Shown here: piece after piece, positions 1 to 12,534 of the stretch
Numbering within the stretch: the stretch's first letter is position 1
Layout of the letters: each line of letters starts with the position of its first letter
Assembly: GCF_002127215.1 (NCBI RefSeq)
Contig: NZ_NFUT01000001.1
Location: 62,001-126,000 of the forward strand
DNA: 64,000 bases
Reading direction: 5' to 3'
From: Hydrogenophaga sp. IBVHS2
GTDB lineage: Bacteria; Pseudomonadota; Gammaproteobacteria; Burkholderiales; Burkholderiaceae_C
Notes under the pieces: model-generated
What the model saw: only the letters and a program-made list of their open reading frames with translations
Databases searched by the model: none
What the model was told of the DNA's origin: nothing
Made by a program: the position numbers and the translations under genes

Positions 1-828
1 ACCCTTCCTTCCGGCACTCCCCTCATCACCTTCATCGGCGGCGGCAACATGGCCAGCGCCATCATCGGCGGCCTGCTGCGTCAGGGCCACCCCGCCGAGG
101 GCCTCCAGGTGGTCGAACCCTGGGACGAACAGCGATCCCGCCTCGCGGACCTGTTTCCGGGCGTGGCCCTGCACCCGGCGGCCGGCCCGGAGATGCAGCC
201 CTCCGACATGGTCATCTGGGCCGTCAAGCCGCAGACCTTCCGCGAGGCGGCACTGGCCAGCGCCCCTTACCTGCAGGATGCCCTGCACCTGAGCGTGGCC
301 GCCGGCATCACCACCGACAGCATGGCCGCCTGGCTGGGCACCGGCCGGATCGTCCGGGCCATGCCCAACACGCCGGCCCTGGTCGGACTGGGCATGACCG
401 GGCTGTTTGCCCGCGACGATGCCGGCGACGAGGACCGTACCCTGGTCGAGCAGGTGGTGCGCACCACCGGTGAGCTGGCCTGGGTGCCGGTGGAGCAGGA
501 TCTGGACGCGGTGACCGCCCTCTCCGGCTCCGGCCCGGCCTACGTGTTCTATTTCCTCGAAGCCATGCGCGACGCCGGCGAGAACATGGGTCTGTCGCCC
601 GAGCTGGCGCTGCAGCTGGCCACCGGCACCTTCATCGGCGCCGCCACCCTGGCCCAGCGCTCGGACGATCCGCCGCAGATCCTGCGCGAGCGGGTCACGT
701 CCAAGGGCGGGACCACCTACGCGGCCATCAGCACGCTGCAGGCGGCCCAGGTGAAGGAATCGTTCGAGCTGGCGCTGGAAGCCGCTCGCCGCCGGGCCGA
801 GGAGCTGGGCCGCGAATACGGCCGCTGA
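1..828 (+). CDS. proC: Pyrroline-5-carboxylate reductase, 5' end outside window
   Basis: Final step of proline synthesis: NAD(P)H-dependent reduction of pyrroline-5-carboxylate in the cytoplasm. The reading frame is open from base 1, so the true start lies to the left. The Rossmann dinucleotide-binding motif FIGGGNMA is encoded at about 31-54, upstream of the first in-frame ATG at 49; starting at that ATG would destroy the motif. The family signature follows: MPNTPALVG near 361-387, SGSGPAYVF near 526-550 and VTSKGGTTYAA near 694-726. About 275 residues are visible, near the usual full length, so only a few codons are missing. Convergent with ubiA, 21 bp from stop to stop. Confidence 0.95.
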   Translation, partial: TLPSGTPLITFIGGGNMASAIIGGLLRQGHPAEGLQVVEPWDEQRSRLADLFPGVALHPAAGPEMQPSDMVIWAVKPQTFREAALASAPYLQDALHLSVAAGITTDSMAAWLGTGRIVRAMPNTPALVGLGMTGLFARDDAGDEDRTLVEQVVRTTGELAWVPVEQDLDAVTALSGSGPAYVFYFLEAMRDAGENMGLSPELALQLATGTFIGAATLAQRSDDPPQILRERVTSKGGTTYAAISTLQAAQVKESFELALEAARRRAEELGREYGR

Positions 829-849
829 TCGCCCGCCGCGGGACCGCGC

Positions 850-1728
850 TCAGGCCAGCACCAGCGCGGTGCCGACGAACACGGTGAAACCCAGCCAGTG
901 GTTGGCCCGGAAGGCGCGGAAGCAGCCCTCGCGGCTGCGGTCGGCGATCAGCCGCACATGCCAGACCACCTGGGCCAGTGCCACCAGCAGGGTCAGGCCC
1001 CAGGGCAATGGCCGGGCCTGCACCAGGGGCCAGAGCAAGGCCGTCCAGGCGGCAAGCCACACCAGATAGAAGACCGCGATGGCCGGCACGTCGGCCCGGC
1101 CCAGGGTGATGGCCGAGGTCTTCATGCCGATCTTCAGATCGTCGTCACGGTCGACCATGGCGTATTCGGTGTCGTAGGCCAGCACCCAGAACAGGTTGGC
1201 CAGCAGCAGGCCCCAGGCCAGGGGCGGCACCTGCTGCTGCACCGCTGCAAATGCCATCGGGATGCCGAAGCTGAAGGCCACGCCCAGCACCGCCTGCGGC
1301 ATGGACACGAAGCGCTTGGCATACGGGTAGACCAGCGTCACGGCCAACGCCGCGAACGACCACAGCACGGTCACCGTGTTGGTGGTGAGCACCAGGGCAA
1401 AGGCGACGAGCGCCAGGGTGGCACCCACCGCCAGGGCCTCGCGCACGCCCACCCGGCCGCTGGTGACCGGGCGCTGGGCGGTGCGCTTGACATGGCGATC
1501 GAAGTCGCGGTCGGCCACGTCGTTGATGCAGCAGCCGGCGCTGCGCATGAGCACCGTGCCCAGCGTGAACACCGCCACCAGGTGCCAGCCGGGAAAGCCT
1601 CCGGCCGCCAGCCACAGGGCGGCCAGCGTGGGCCACAGCAGCAGCAGCCAGCCGGCCGGCCGGTTCCAGCGGATCAGATCCAGGTAAAGGGCCAGGCGCG
1701 AGGGCGCTCCCATCGGTACCGTGGCCAT
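850..1728 (-). CDS. ubiA: 4-hydroxybenzoate polyprenyltransferase
   Basis: Inner-membrane enzyme that prenylates 4-hydroxybenzoate in ubiquinone biosynthesis. The 292-residue protein is almost entirely hydrophobic helices and carries both aspartate-rich prenyl-diphosphate/Mg motifs: NDVADRDFD (residues 69-77) and [12 protein letters not shown] (186-197). Length matches the family. Its ATG overlaps the oxyR stop in a TGATG arrangement (1726-1730), so it is probably translationally coupled to oxyR as the last gene of recG-oxyR-ubiA. A respiratory-quinone gene downstream of a peroxide regulator makes physiological sense, though co-regulation is inferred only from the overlap. Confidence 0.95.
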   Translation of the reverse strand: MATVPMGAPSRLALYLDLIRWNRPAGWLLLLWPTLAALWLAAGGFPGWHLVAVFTLGTVLMRSAGCCINDVADRDFDRHVKRTAQRPVTSGRVGVREALAVGATLALVAFALVLTTNTVTVLWSFAALAVTLVYPYAKRFVSMPQAVLGVAFSFGIPMAFAAVQQQVPPLAWGLLLANLFWVLAYDTEYAMVDRDDDLKIGMKTSAITLGRADVPAIAVFYLVWLAAWTALLWPLVQARPLPWGLTLLVALAQVVWHVRLIADRSREGCFRAFRANHWLGFTVFVGTALVLA

Positions 1729-2687
1729 CAGGACAAGCGTTTGACGCCCGGCAGCTCGCAGGCGTAGATGGCGTTGCGCAGCTCGGCGATCGCCTCGTAG
1801 CGGGTGAAGCTGCGCCGCCAGGCCAGCACCACGCGGCGGGTGGGCGCCTCGCCCTGGAAGGGCAGGTAACGCACATAGGCCGAGTCGCCGAAGTCCTGAC
1901 CGGGGTTGGCCGCGCCCTCCAGCGCCGAGGTGGGCACCGACAGACGCGGCACCAGGGTCACCCCCATGCCGGCGGCCACCATGTGCTTGATGGTCTCCAG
2001 CGACGAGCCCTCGAAGCTCTTGCGGATGCCTTCGGTGTCGTTGGAGAAGCGCGCGAACTCGGGGCAGACCTCCAGCACATGGTCGCGGAAGCAGTGGCCG
2101 GTGCCCAGCAGCAGCATGGTCTCGCGCTTGAGCTGTTCGCTGGTGATGTGGTCCTGCGCGGCCAGGGGGTGGGTGTGCGGCACGGCGGCCAGGAAGGGCT
2201 CGTCGTACAGCGGTGCGAGCGCCAGGTTGGTGTCCGGGAACGGCTCGGCCAGGATGGCGCAGTCGATCTCGCCCAGGCGCAGCTGTTCCAGCAGCGCGAC
2301 GGTGAAGTTCTCCTGCAGCATCAGCGGCATCTGGGGCGTGCGGTCGATGACGTGGCGCACCAGGTCGGGCAGCAGGTAAGGGCCGATGGTGTAGATGACC
2401 CCCAGTTTCAGCGGCCCGGCCAGCGGGTCCTTGCCGCGCTTGGCAATCTCCTTGATGGCAGCGGCCTGCTCCAGCACCGTCTGGGCCTGGCGCACGATTT
2501 CTTCACCCAGCGGGGTGACCGCGATCTCGGTGGCGTTGCGCTCGAAGATCTTGAGCTCCAGCTCTTCCTCGAGTTTCTTGATCGCCACCGACAGGGTGGG
2601 CTGCGAGACGAAGCAGGCTTCGGCGGCCTTGCCGAAGTGCTTTTCGCGGGCCACCGCGACGATGTACTTGAGTTCGGTCAGCGTCAT
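1728..2687 (-). CDS. oxyR: LysR-type peroxide sensor OxyR
   Basis: Redox-sensing LysR-family activator of peroxide defence. The N-terminal winged HTH (residues 1-60, with [16 protein letters not shown]) is followed by the periplasmic-binding-like sensor domain. The two redox cysteines lie in [12 protein letters not shown] and count to C199 and C208, the same numbering as the disulfide pair of E. coli OxyR, so peroxide sensing should be intact. 319 residues. It lies 30 bp after recG on the same strand, an order known from other proteobacteria, and overlaps ubiA by one base. No Shine-Dalgarno is visible; a CACAAT hexamer sits 6 nt before the ATG (separate entry). Confidence 0.96.
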   Translation of the reverse strand: MTLTELKYIVAVAREKHFGKAAEACFVSQPTLSVAIKKLEEELELKIFERNATEIAVTPLGEEIVRQAQTVLEQAAAIKEIAKRGKDPLAGPLKLGVIYTIGPYLLPDLVRHVIDRTPQMPLMLQENFTVALLEQLRLGEIDCAILAEPFPDTNLALAPLYDEPFLAAVPHTHPLAAQDHITSEQLKRETMLLLGTGHCFRDHVLEVCPEFARFSNDTEGIRKSFEGSSLETIKHMVAAGMGVTLVPRLSVPTSALEGAANPGQDFGDSAYVRYLPFQGEAPTRRVVLAWRRSFTRYEAIAELRNAIYACELPGVKRLS

Positions 2688-2700
2688 GCGGATATTGTGC
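2688..2700 (-). promoter_or_regulatory. -10-like element of oxyR, probably leaderless
   Basis: On the minus strand the recG-oxyR gap reads GCACAAT-ATCCGC-ATG. CACAAT (2699 to 2694) is a plausible sigma-70 -10 hexamer, and the 6-nt spacing would place the transcription start at or next to the A of the ATG. No Shine-Dalgarno and no convincing -35 are visible. The recG start has the same layout (CACAAT, 6 nt, ATG). The promoter is inferred. Confidence 0.4.
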
Positions 2701-2717
2701 CCCCCTGCGCCGCCTGA

Positions 2718-4802
2718 TCAGGCTTTCAGGTATTCGGCCTTGCTGCCGAGCCAGCGGGCGACATGGTGGTCGGCGGCCTGGGGATGTCGCTCCAGCATGG
2801 CGGCAGCGGCTTCACGGGCCCAGGCCAGCAGGTGGGTGTCGGTGGCCAGGTCGGCGAAGCGCAGCAGGGGCGCGCCGGACTGGCGGGCGCCCAGGAATTC
2901 GCCCGGTCCCCGGATCTCCAGGTCGCGCCGGGCGATCTCGAAGCCGTCGTTGGTTTCGGCCATGGCGCGCAGGCGCTCGCGGGCCGTCTCGCCCAGACGG
3001 CCGCCCTCGGGCGGGGTGTACATGAGCACACAGGCCGATGCCGCCGCGCCCCGCCCCACCCGGCCGCGCAGCTGGTGCAGCTGGCTCAGGCCGAAGCGCT
3101 CGGCATGTTCGATGACCATCAGCGAGGCGTTGGGCACGTCCACGCCGACCTCGATCACGGTGGTGGACACCAGCACGCCCATCTGCCCGCCGGCAAACAG
3201 CGACATCACCGCCTTCTTCTCGGCCACCGGCATGCGCGAGTGCAGCAGCCCGACCATCACCCCGGGCAGGGCCTGGCTCAACTCGGCGTGGGTGGCGGTG
3301 GCGTTGGACAGGTCCAGCGCCTCGCTTTCCTCGATCAGCGGGCAGACCCAGTACACCTGCCGGCCCTGGGCCAGCTGGGCGCGGATGCGCTCCACCACCT
3401 CGGCGCGGCGGCTGTCGCTCACCACCCTGGTGACGATGGGCGTGCGCCCGGGCGGCAGCTCGTCGATGGTGGACACGTCCAGATCGGCGTAGTAGCTCAT
3501 GGCCAGCGTCCGCGGGATGGGCGTGGCACTCATCATCAGCAGGTGGGGTTCGGCCGTGGTCTTGGCGCGCAGCGCCAGTCGCTGGGCCACGCCGAAGCGG
3601 TGCTGCTCGTCGATGATGGCCAGGGCCAGGTCGGCGAACTGCACCTGGTCCTGGATGACCGCGTGGGTGCCCACCACCAGCGCGGCCTCGCCGCTGGCGA
3701 TCAGCGCCAGCATGGCCTGTCGCTGGGCCTTCTTCTGGCTGCCGGTGAGCCAGGCCACCTTTTTGCCCAGGGGCTGCAGCAGCGGCTCCAGCCAGCCCAC
3801 CAGCTTGCCGAAATGCTGCTCGGCCAGGATCTCGGTGGGGGCCATGAGGGCGCACTGGCGGCCGGCGTCGATGGCCACCATGGCGGCCAGCGCGGCCACC
3901 ACCGTCTTGCCCGAGCCCACGTCGCCCTGCAGCAGGCGGTGCATGGGTACCGGCCGGCCCAGGTCGGCCACGATTTCGTCGACCACGCGGCGCTGCGCAG
4001 CGGTAAGCGCAAAGGGCAAGGCGGCCAGCAACTGCTCCTGCAGCCCGCCCCGGCGCAGCGGCAGCACAGGGGCCGTGAGGGCATCGCGCTCGCGTTTGGC
4101 CATGGCCTGCGAGAGCTGCTGGGCCAGCAGTTCCTCGGCCTTGAGGCGCTGCCAGGCCGGGTGGCTGCGGTCTTCCAGCGCCGCCAGTGCCACGTCGGGC
4201 CCCGGCTGGTGCAGGAATTGCAGGGCCTGGCGCAGCGTCCAGGCGCCGCGCACCACGCCCTGCAGGCTCTCCAGCAGCTCGGGCGGAAGGGTCTCGCTCA
4301 GGTCGGCGCGGTTCAGGCCGCTGGCCACCACCTTGCGCAGGTAGGCCTGGGGCAGCTGGGCGCTGGTGGGATAGACCGGCGTGAGGGCCTGCGGCAGATC
4401 GCCGCTGGCGGCCCGGAAGGCCGGGTGCAGCAAGGTCCGGCCCAGGAAACCGCCGCGCAGCTCGCCCCGGGCCCGGATGCGCTCGCCCACCGCCAGGGTC
4501 TTGAGGTGCGCGGGGTAGAAGCTGAAGAAGCGCAGGGTGCAGGTGTCGGTGCCGTCGTCCAGCGTGACCAGCAACTGCTTGCGCGGCCGGTACTGCACCT
4601 CGCTGTGGGTCACCGTGCCCTCGATCTGCACCGGCAGGCCTTCGCGCGCCTCGTTCAGCGGCGTGATGCGGGTCTCGTCCTCGTAGCGCAGCGGCAGGTG
4701 CAGGGCCAGGTCGATGTCGCGCACCAGGCCCAGGCGCTGCAGCGCCTTCTGGGGCGCGGACAGCGGCTTTTTCTCGGTCGGGGTGGCGGGCGCAGCGGGC
4801 AT
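2718..4802 (-). CDS. recG: ATP-dependent DNA helicase RecG
   Basis: Branch-migration helicase that remodels stalled replication forks and Holliday junctions. The 694-residue protein has the N-terminal wedge/OB region (about 25-170), then superfamily 2 helicase motifs: Walker A GDVGSGKT (293-300), motif II DEQH (398-401), MSATPIPRTLA, and motif VI QLRGRVGRG near the C-terminus. The frame stays open upstream to 5246, but that extension lies antisense to queA and has no RecG homology. The start at 4802 gives the family length (E. coli RecG, 693) and has a -10-like hexamer 6 nt ahead; an ATG at 4829 is the alternative. First gene of recG-oxyR-ubiA. Confidence 0.95.
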   Translation of the reverse strand: MPAAPATPTEKKPLSAPQKALQRLGLVRDIDLALHLPLRYEDETRITPLNEAREGLPVQIEGTVTHSEVQYRPRKQLLVTLDDGTDTCTLRFFSFYPAHLKTLAVGERIRARGELRGGFLGRTLLHPAFRAASGDLPQALTPVYPTSAQLPQAYLRKVVASGLNRADLSETLPPELLESLQGVVRGAWTLRQALQFLHQPGPDVALAALEDRSHPAWQRLKAEELLAQQLSQAMAKRERDALTAPVLPLRRGGLQEQLLAALPFALTAAQRRVVDEIVADLGRPVPMHRLLQGDVGSGKTVVAALAAMVAIDAGRQCALMAPTEILAEQHFGKLVGWLEPLLQPLGKKVAWLTGSQKKAQRQAMLALIASGEAALVVGTHAVIQDQVQFADLALAIIDEQHRFGVAQRLALRAKTTAEPHLLMMSATPIPRTLAMSYYADLDVSTIDELPPGRTPIVTRVVSDSRRAEVVERIRAQLAQGRQVYWVCPLIEESEALDLSNATATHAELSQALPGVMVGLLHSRMPVAEKKAVMSLFAGGQMGVLVSTTVIEVGVDVPNASLMVIEHAERFGLSQLHQLRGRVGRGAAASACVLMYTPPEGGRLGETARERLRAMAETNDGFEIARRDLEIRGPGEFLGARQSGAPLLRFADLATDTHLLAWAREAAAAMLERHPQAADHHVARWLGSKAEYLKA

Positions 4803-4815
4803 CGGATAATTGTGC
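4803..4815. promoter_or_regulatory. Overlapping divergent -10 elements between recG and queA
   Basis: Read on the minus strand, 4814-4809 is CACAAT, followed by 6 nt and the recG ATG, a leaderless-type arrangement. Read on the plus strand, 4805-4810 is GATAAT, which could serve queA and give a leader of about 53 nt. The two hexamers overlap, so polymerase binding for the two genes should be mutually exclusive. Neither has a clear -35. Inferred from sequence only. Confidence 0.4.
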
Positions 4816-4869
4816 CCTTCGTCCTCCATCCCCTTCACTTGGAACGGGTCCGTCCGGCCCTCAAGCAGC

Positions 4870-8172
<3,303 letters not shown>

Positions 8173-8197
8173 GACGTGCTCCCGGGGTGGCGTGGCA

Positions 8198-8998
8198 TCA
8201 GTTGGGCAGTGACAGCGTCTGCACCGGCCCGGCCAGCTGGCTGCGTCCCATCCAGGCAAAGGCAGAGTCCACCGTCACGGTGTCGATGCGGTCGGAAAAC
8301 CGCAGTTCGTTCGGATGATCGTCGAAAGCGATGTGCGCCGTGCCCACCCGGGCACCCAGCCGTTGCAGCGGCCGCACGGTCAGGCGGGTGGGCTGGTAGC
8401 CCTTGAACTTGAGCCACGCCTGGGCGGACTCGCGGTCGGCGGCACCGGGCTCCAGCATGGCCGCCATGGCCTCCAGCGCCCACTGGTTGGACTGCTGGTA
8501 GCGCGTGCCCCAGGCATAGCTGACCATGCTGTAGGCCGGCTGATGCACCCGAAGGGCCCGGTCCCCCTGGGTCAGGGCGGCGTGCAGCGGCTCCTGCAGG
8601 GCCGGTGCCGGCACCACCCAGGCCGCCTCATGGCGCCACAGGTCGTCCAGGAAAAACACGCCCAGGCCCTGGCGGTGGATCTGCCCCTGAGCGGTGCCGC
8701 AGTCGTTGAGCTTGTGCAGCACCCGCCAGGTGCCGTCGGGCAGCCGGTACGCCCAGCCCAGGTGCGAATAACGCAACCCGTGGGCGCTGAGGTCCTGGCC
8801 GGCGCGGGCCAGCACCACCACCCGGGTGCCGTCGCGCTGGTGGGCCGCGTCCAGGGCAGCGTGGGTGCGCTGGGCCAGCTCCAGGCCGCGCTGCAGGGCC
8901 TGCGGGGTGAGCGGCTTCTGCTCGCAGGACTGGCCGGCATGGGCGCCGGCAGCCAGCGCGGCGAACAGCATGGCAATGACGGTGGCGCGGGCTTTCAT
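8198..8998 (-). CDS. Secreted DUF2145-type protein
   Basis: 266 residues with a clear signal peptide (MKARATVIAMLFAALAAGAHA) and a mature region containing LGWAYRLPDGTWRVLHKLN and GVFFLDDLWRHEAAWV, which I recognise as the DUF2145 family of Burkholderiales. Function unknown; probably periplasmic. Its ATG overlaps the stop of the upstream gene (ATGA, 8995-8998), so the two secreted proteins are translated as a pair. Family assignment is from memory of the pattern. Transcribed toward the zinc-ribbon gene with a 25-bp gap. Confidence 0.75.
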   Translation of the reverse strand: MKARATVIAMLFAALAAGAHAGQSCEQKPLTPQALQRGLELAQRTHAALDAAHQRDGTRVVVLARAGQDLSAHGLRYSHLGWAYRLPDGTWRVLHKLNDCGTAQGQIHRQGLGVFFLDDLWRHEAAWVVPAPALQEPLHAALTQGDRALRVHQPAYSMVSYAWGTRYQQSNQWALEAMAAMLEPGAADRESAQAWLKFKGYQPTRLTVRPLQRLGARVGTAHIAFDDHPNELRFSDRIDTVTVDSAFAWMGRSQLAGPVQTLSLPN

Positions 8999-9462
8999 CG
9001 GGTCACCTGCTCGCTCGCCAGCAGGGCTTCGCCCAGGGCGTTGGGGATGAAGGCCAGCACCTGGCCGGAGGCCGAGAGCATGGCGCCGGCACCGGTCAGG
9101 CTGACGGTGACCAGGGTGCCCACCCCCACCGAGGCGGCACCGGCGGCCCGGGTGGACAGGCGCACGCTGGCGCGGGCCCCGTCGGACAGCCGCTCGAGCA
9201 CCCAGACCGTGCCCTGGGCCGAGAGCTCGACCGACTTGACCACCAGCACCGCGCCACCGGCCGACAGCGCCAGCGGCACGGTGGCCACGGCCGATGCGGC
9301 GCCGGAAGCGGCCACGGCCGACCCGGCCACGACGGAGGCCACCGGCAGGGCCGATACCGCCACCGAGGCTTCGCTCTGGGCGTGGGCCGACGGGCCGGCC
9401 AGCAGGGTCAGCGACAGGCCGATGGCGGCCAGGTGGCGTTGCAGGGAAGGAATGCGGAACAT
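8995..9462 (-). CDS. Small exported Ala/Val-rich protein of unknown function
   Basis: 155 residues. A signal peptide ends near LLAGPSAHAQ (about residue 27), and the mature part is rich in Ala, Val, Ser and Gly with no cysteine. No domain recognised. The start at 9462 has AGGTG about six bases upstream. It overlaps the DUF2145 gene by 4 bp and probably forms a two-gene unit with it. The mature sequence is dominated by small hydrophobic residues in strand-like stretches, which would suit a membrane-associated periplasmic protein. Confidence 0.7.
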   Translation of the reverse strand: MFRIPSLQRHLAAIGLSLTLLAGPSAHAQSEASVAVSALPVASVVAGSAVAASGAASAVATVPLALSAGGAVLVVKSVELSAQGTVWVLERLSDGARASVRLSTRAAGAASVGVGTLVTVSLTGAGAMLSASGQVLAFIPNALGEALLASEQVTR

Positions 9463-9670
9463 GAAGCACCTGAAGGGTTGGTTGAACACGGGCCGCATGG
9501 TGAACGCAACACGGCCCCATGCCCCCTCCCGGTGTGGTGCTGTGCTGCGGCAAGCCACCGGCGGTACCGCGGCGCGATACCGGCGCCCCGGACTGCCTGC
9601 GGAATCCTGATGCCGGCCCTGCTGCGGGTGCCGTGCGCCGACCGCACCGCCGGCCGGATGGCGGTGTGGG
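9463..9670. other. Intergenic region between the secreted pair and the MFS-acyltransferase gene
   Basis: A 208-bp gap upstream of the 155-residue exported protein and downstream of the MFS-acyltransferase stop. No RNA gene, terminator hairpin with a T-run or small coding region with a ribosome site is visible. It presumably holds the promoter for the two minus-strand secreted-protein genes. Confidence 0.4.
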
Positions 9671-11605
9671 TCAGAGGGCGGTGACCAGGCCACCCACCCG
9701 CTCGCGCAGCGCATCGGTGGTGAGGCCCTCGGCCTCAAGGGCCGGCCCCACCTGCAGAGCCACCGGCGACCAGAAACCGCGCCGGAACGGCCGCACCATC
9801 GCGGTGGGCTCGCCGCCGCGCAGCTCGATGCGGCTGAAGAACGAGCCCCACAGATGGCTCAGGCCCATGGGCACCACCGGCACGGTCAGCCCGTCGGCGC
9901 GGGCCTGCTCCAGCACCTTGAGCACGCCGCCCTTGAAGGGCTGCAGGCTGCCGTCGCGGGTGATGGCCCCTTCCGGGAAGATGGCCAGCAGGTCGCCCTC
10001 GCGCAGCACGGCAGCGGCGGCCTCGAAGGCCCGGGCATAGGCCTCGGGGTCTTCCTTCTGCGGCGCCACCGGAATGGCCTTGGCCAGCCGGAACAGCCAG
10101 CCCAGCACCGGCACCCGGAAGATGCGGTGGTCCATGAGGAAGCGGATCGGGCGCGGGCTGGCGCCCATGAGCAGCACCGCATCGATGAAGCTCACATGGT
10201 TGCAGACCAGCACCGCCGGGCCCTCGGTGGGGATGTGCTCGTCGCCCTGGATGCGGAAGCGGTAGATCAGGTGCGAGGCCACCCAGGCCACGAAGCGCAG
10301 CAGGTATTCGGGCACCAGCAGGAAGATGTAGCCGGCCACCACCGCATTGGCCAGACCGACGAACAGGAACAGCTCGGTGATGGAGAAGCCCAGGTGCAGC
10401 AGCAGGCCGGCGATGAGTGCGCTGGCGATCATGAACAGCGCATTGAGGATGTTGTTGGCCGCGATGATGCGGGCCCGGTGCGTGGGCTGGCTGCGCATCT
10501 GGATGAGGGCGTACATTGGCACGCTGTAGATGCCCGCAAACAGCGAGAGCAGCAGCAGGTCGGCCAGCACGCGCCAGTGCGCCGGCTGCGCCAGGAAGGC
10601 CCCCAGCGGCAGCGCCTGGGCCGGCGGCAGGCCGCTGGCCGCAAAGTACAGATCGACCGAGAACACGCTCATGCCGATGGCGCCCAGCGGCACCAGACCG
10701 ATCTCCACATGGCGGCGGCTGAGCACCTCGCACAGCAGCGCACCCACGCCGATACCGATGGAGAACACCACCAGCAGCAGCGAGGCGACCTGCTCGCTGC
10801 CGTGCAGCACGTCGCGCGCAAAGGCGGGGAAGCTGCTGAGGAACACCGCGCCGAAGAACCACATCCAGCTGATGCCCAGCAGCGAGCGGAACACCACCAC
10901 GTTGCCGTGCGCCAGCCGCAGGTTGCGCCAGGTTTCGGTGAACGGGTTCCAGTTGATGCGCAGCTGCGGGTCGGTGGCCGGCGAGGCCGGCACCGCCTGG
11001 GCCAGCACCCGGCCCACCACCGCCAGCACCAGGCAGGCCACCGCTACCGCCTGCGGACCGGTGCCGGGCAGGGCGATCAGCAGGCCGCCGGCCACGTTGC
11101 CCAGCAGGATGGCCACGAAGGTGCCCATCTCGACCATGCCGTTGCCGCCGGTGAGCTCGCGCTCGCTCAGGTGCTGCGGCAGGTAGGCGAACTTGACCGG
11201 GCCGAACAGCGTGCTGTGCAGGCCCATCAGGAACACGCAGCCCAGCAGCAGCGGGATCTGCTGCGCCATGAAGCCCCAGCCGGCCAGCAGCATGATGGCG
11301 ATCTCCAGATCCTTGACCCGGCGGATCAGCATCTGCTTGGGGTATTTGTCGGCCAGCTGGCCACTGGTGGCCGAGAACAGCAGGAAGGGCAGGATGAACA
11401 GCGCGCCGATCACCAGCCCGGCCAGCGAGGCCGGCAGCCAGTCCAGCTGCAGCTGGTAGGTCACCAGCACGGTGAGCGCGAACTTGAAGACGTTGTCGTT
11501 GCCGGCGCCCAGCATCTGTACCCCGAAGAAGGGACCGAAACGGCGCTGGGTCAGCAGGGCGAACTGGCCGCTGTGCTGGGCTTCATGGGCATGGGGGGAC
11601 GACAT
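9671..11605 (-). CDS. MFS transporter fused to PlsC-type acyltransferase (LplT/Aas-like)
   Basis: 644 residues. The N-terminal two thirds (about 10-425) is a 12-helix major facilitator domain resembling lysophospholipid transporter LplT (GAGNDNVFKFAL, SATSGQLADKYPKQ). The C-terminal third (about 435-644) is a PlsC-type 1-acyl-glycerophosphate acyltransferase with the HX4D motif NHVSFID and the substrate motif FPEG. Likely role: import lysophospholipid and re-acylate it at the inner membrane. The acyl-ACP synthetase (AMP-binding) domain of E. coli Aas is absent, so acyl donors must come from acyl-ACP or acyl-CoA made elsewhere. The start at 11605 has AAGGAG at good spacing. Confidence 0.88.
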   Translation of the reverse strand: MSSPHAHEAQHSGQFALLTQRRFGPFFGVQMLGAGNDNVFKFALTVLVTYQLQLDWLPASLAGLVIGALFILPFLLFSATSGQLADKYPKQMLIRRVKDLEIAIMLLAGWGFMAQQIPLLLGCVFLMGLHSTLFGPVKFAYLPQHLSERELTGGNGMVEMGTFVAILLGNVAGGLLIALPGTGPQAVAVACLVLAVVGRVLAQAVPASPATDPQLRINWNPFTETWRNLRLAHGNVVVFRSLLGISWMWFFGAVFLSSFPAFARDVLHGSEQVASLLLVVFSIGIGVGALLCEVLSRRHVEIGLVPLGAIGMSVFSVDLYFAASGLPPAQALPLGAFLAQPAHWRVLADLLLLSLFAGIYSVPMYALIQMRSQPTHRARIIAANNILNALFMIASALIAGLLLHLGFSITELFLFVGLANAVVAGYIFLLVPEYLLRFVAWVASHLIYRFRIQGDEHIPTEGPAVLVCNHVSFIDAVLLMGASPRPIRFLMDHRIFRVPVLGWLFRLAKAIPVAPQKEDPEAYARAFEAAAAVLREGDLLAIFPEGAITRDGSLQPFKGGVLKVLEQARADGLTVPVVPMGLSHLWGSFFSRIELRGGEPTAMVRPFRRGFWSPVALQVGPALEAEGLTTDALRERVGGLVTAL

Positions 11606-11782
11606 GCAGGTTCTCCTTGCTCGGGGCCGCTGGCGGCGAATTGAAACACGGTGCGGGTGACAGGGCTGCAGCATGCCCGCGACACCCGCGCGACACCCCC
11701 GGTGGATGACCCGGGTGCAGGCCGCCGGGCCTTGCGGTATCGTGAAACGGTACCCCCCACCGCACCATCTCCGGCAAGACCC

Positions 11783-12514
11783 ATGGGCACCACACTCGAC
11801 CTCGTGACCGCCATCAAGGCCGAACTCAAGGCCGCGGGCATGACCTATGCCGACCTGGCGCGCGCACTCGACATGGCCGAGTCCAGCGTCAAGCGCATGC
11901 TCTCGCGCGGCGACATGCCGCTGTCGCGGGTGGACGAGATCTGCCGCCACCTCAAGCTGGACTTCAGCGACCTGGCCCGGCGCGTGGCCGAATCGCAGCC
12001 CCTGCTGCGCGAGCTCAGCGCCGAACAGGAGCGCGCCGTGGTGGCCGACAAGAAGCTGCTGCTGGTGGCCATCTGCGTGCTGAGCCAGTGGACGCTGGAG
12101 CAGATCACCGCGGCCTACCGCCTCACGCCGGCCGAGGGCGTGAAGTACCTGGCGCAGCTGGACCGGCTGGGCATCATCGAGCTGCGGCCGCTCAACCGCT
12201 ACCGGCTCAAGCTGGCCAAGACCTTCCGCTGGCGGCCGCACGGCGCGGTCATGAACTACTTCCGCGAGCATGCGCTGCTGGACTACTTTGCCGGCGGCTT
12301 CGACGGCCCCGGCGAGGGCCTGCTGCTGGTGCACGGCTCGGTGAGCAAGGCCCTGGCGCCGCACTTCGCCGAACGCCTGCAGCGCCTGGCCACCGACTTT
12401 GCCCAGCAGCACCAGACCGACCAGAGGCTGGCCGAGAAGGACCGCGAGGGCTACACCCTGGTGCTGGGCATGCGCAGCTGGGAATTCGAGGCCTTCACCC
12501 ACCTGCGGCGCTGA
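11783..12514 (+). CDS. HTH (XRE/Cro-type) transcriptional regulator
   Basis: 243 residues. The N-terminal Cro/C1-type helix-turn-helix is at about 10-65 (MTYADLARALDMAESSVKRM). A helical middle follows, with the winged-helix-like sequence LLLVAICVLSQWTLEQITAA and a tail rich in charged residues. No ligand domain recognised. It is divergent from the MFS-acyltransferase gene across 177 bp and 20 bp upstream of an MFS gene on the same strand, so it may regulate either. The start was chosen because homology begins at MGTTLDLVTAIKAEL; the in-frame upstream extension to 11651 has no domain character. Confidence 0.8.
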   Translation: MGTTLDLVTAIKAELKAAGMTYADLARALDMAESSVKRMLSRGDMPLSRVDEICRHLKLDFSDLARRVAESQPLLRELSAEQERAVVADKKLLLVAICVLSQWTLEQITAAYRLTPAEGVKYLAQLDRLGIIELRPLNRYRLKLAKTFRWRPHGAVMNYFREHALLDYFAGGFDGPGEGLLLVHGSVSKALAPHFAERLQRLATDFAQQHQTDQRLAEKDREGYTLVLGMRSWEFEAFTHLRR

Positions 12515-12534
12515 ACCCGCCACCGAACCCGCCG

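Noticed and set aside
49..828. proC starting at the ATG at 49
   Set aside because: This would remove the first half of the GGGNMA nucleotide-binding motif; the frame is open to base 1.
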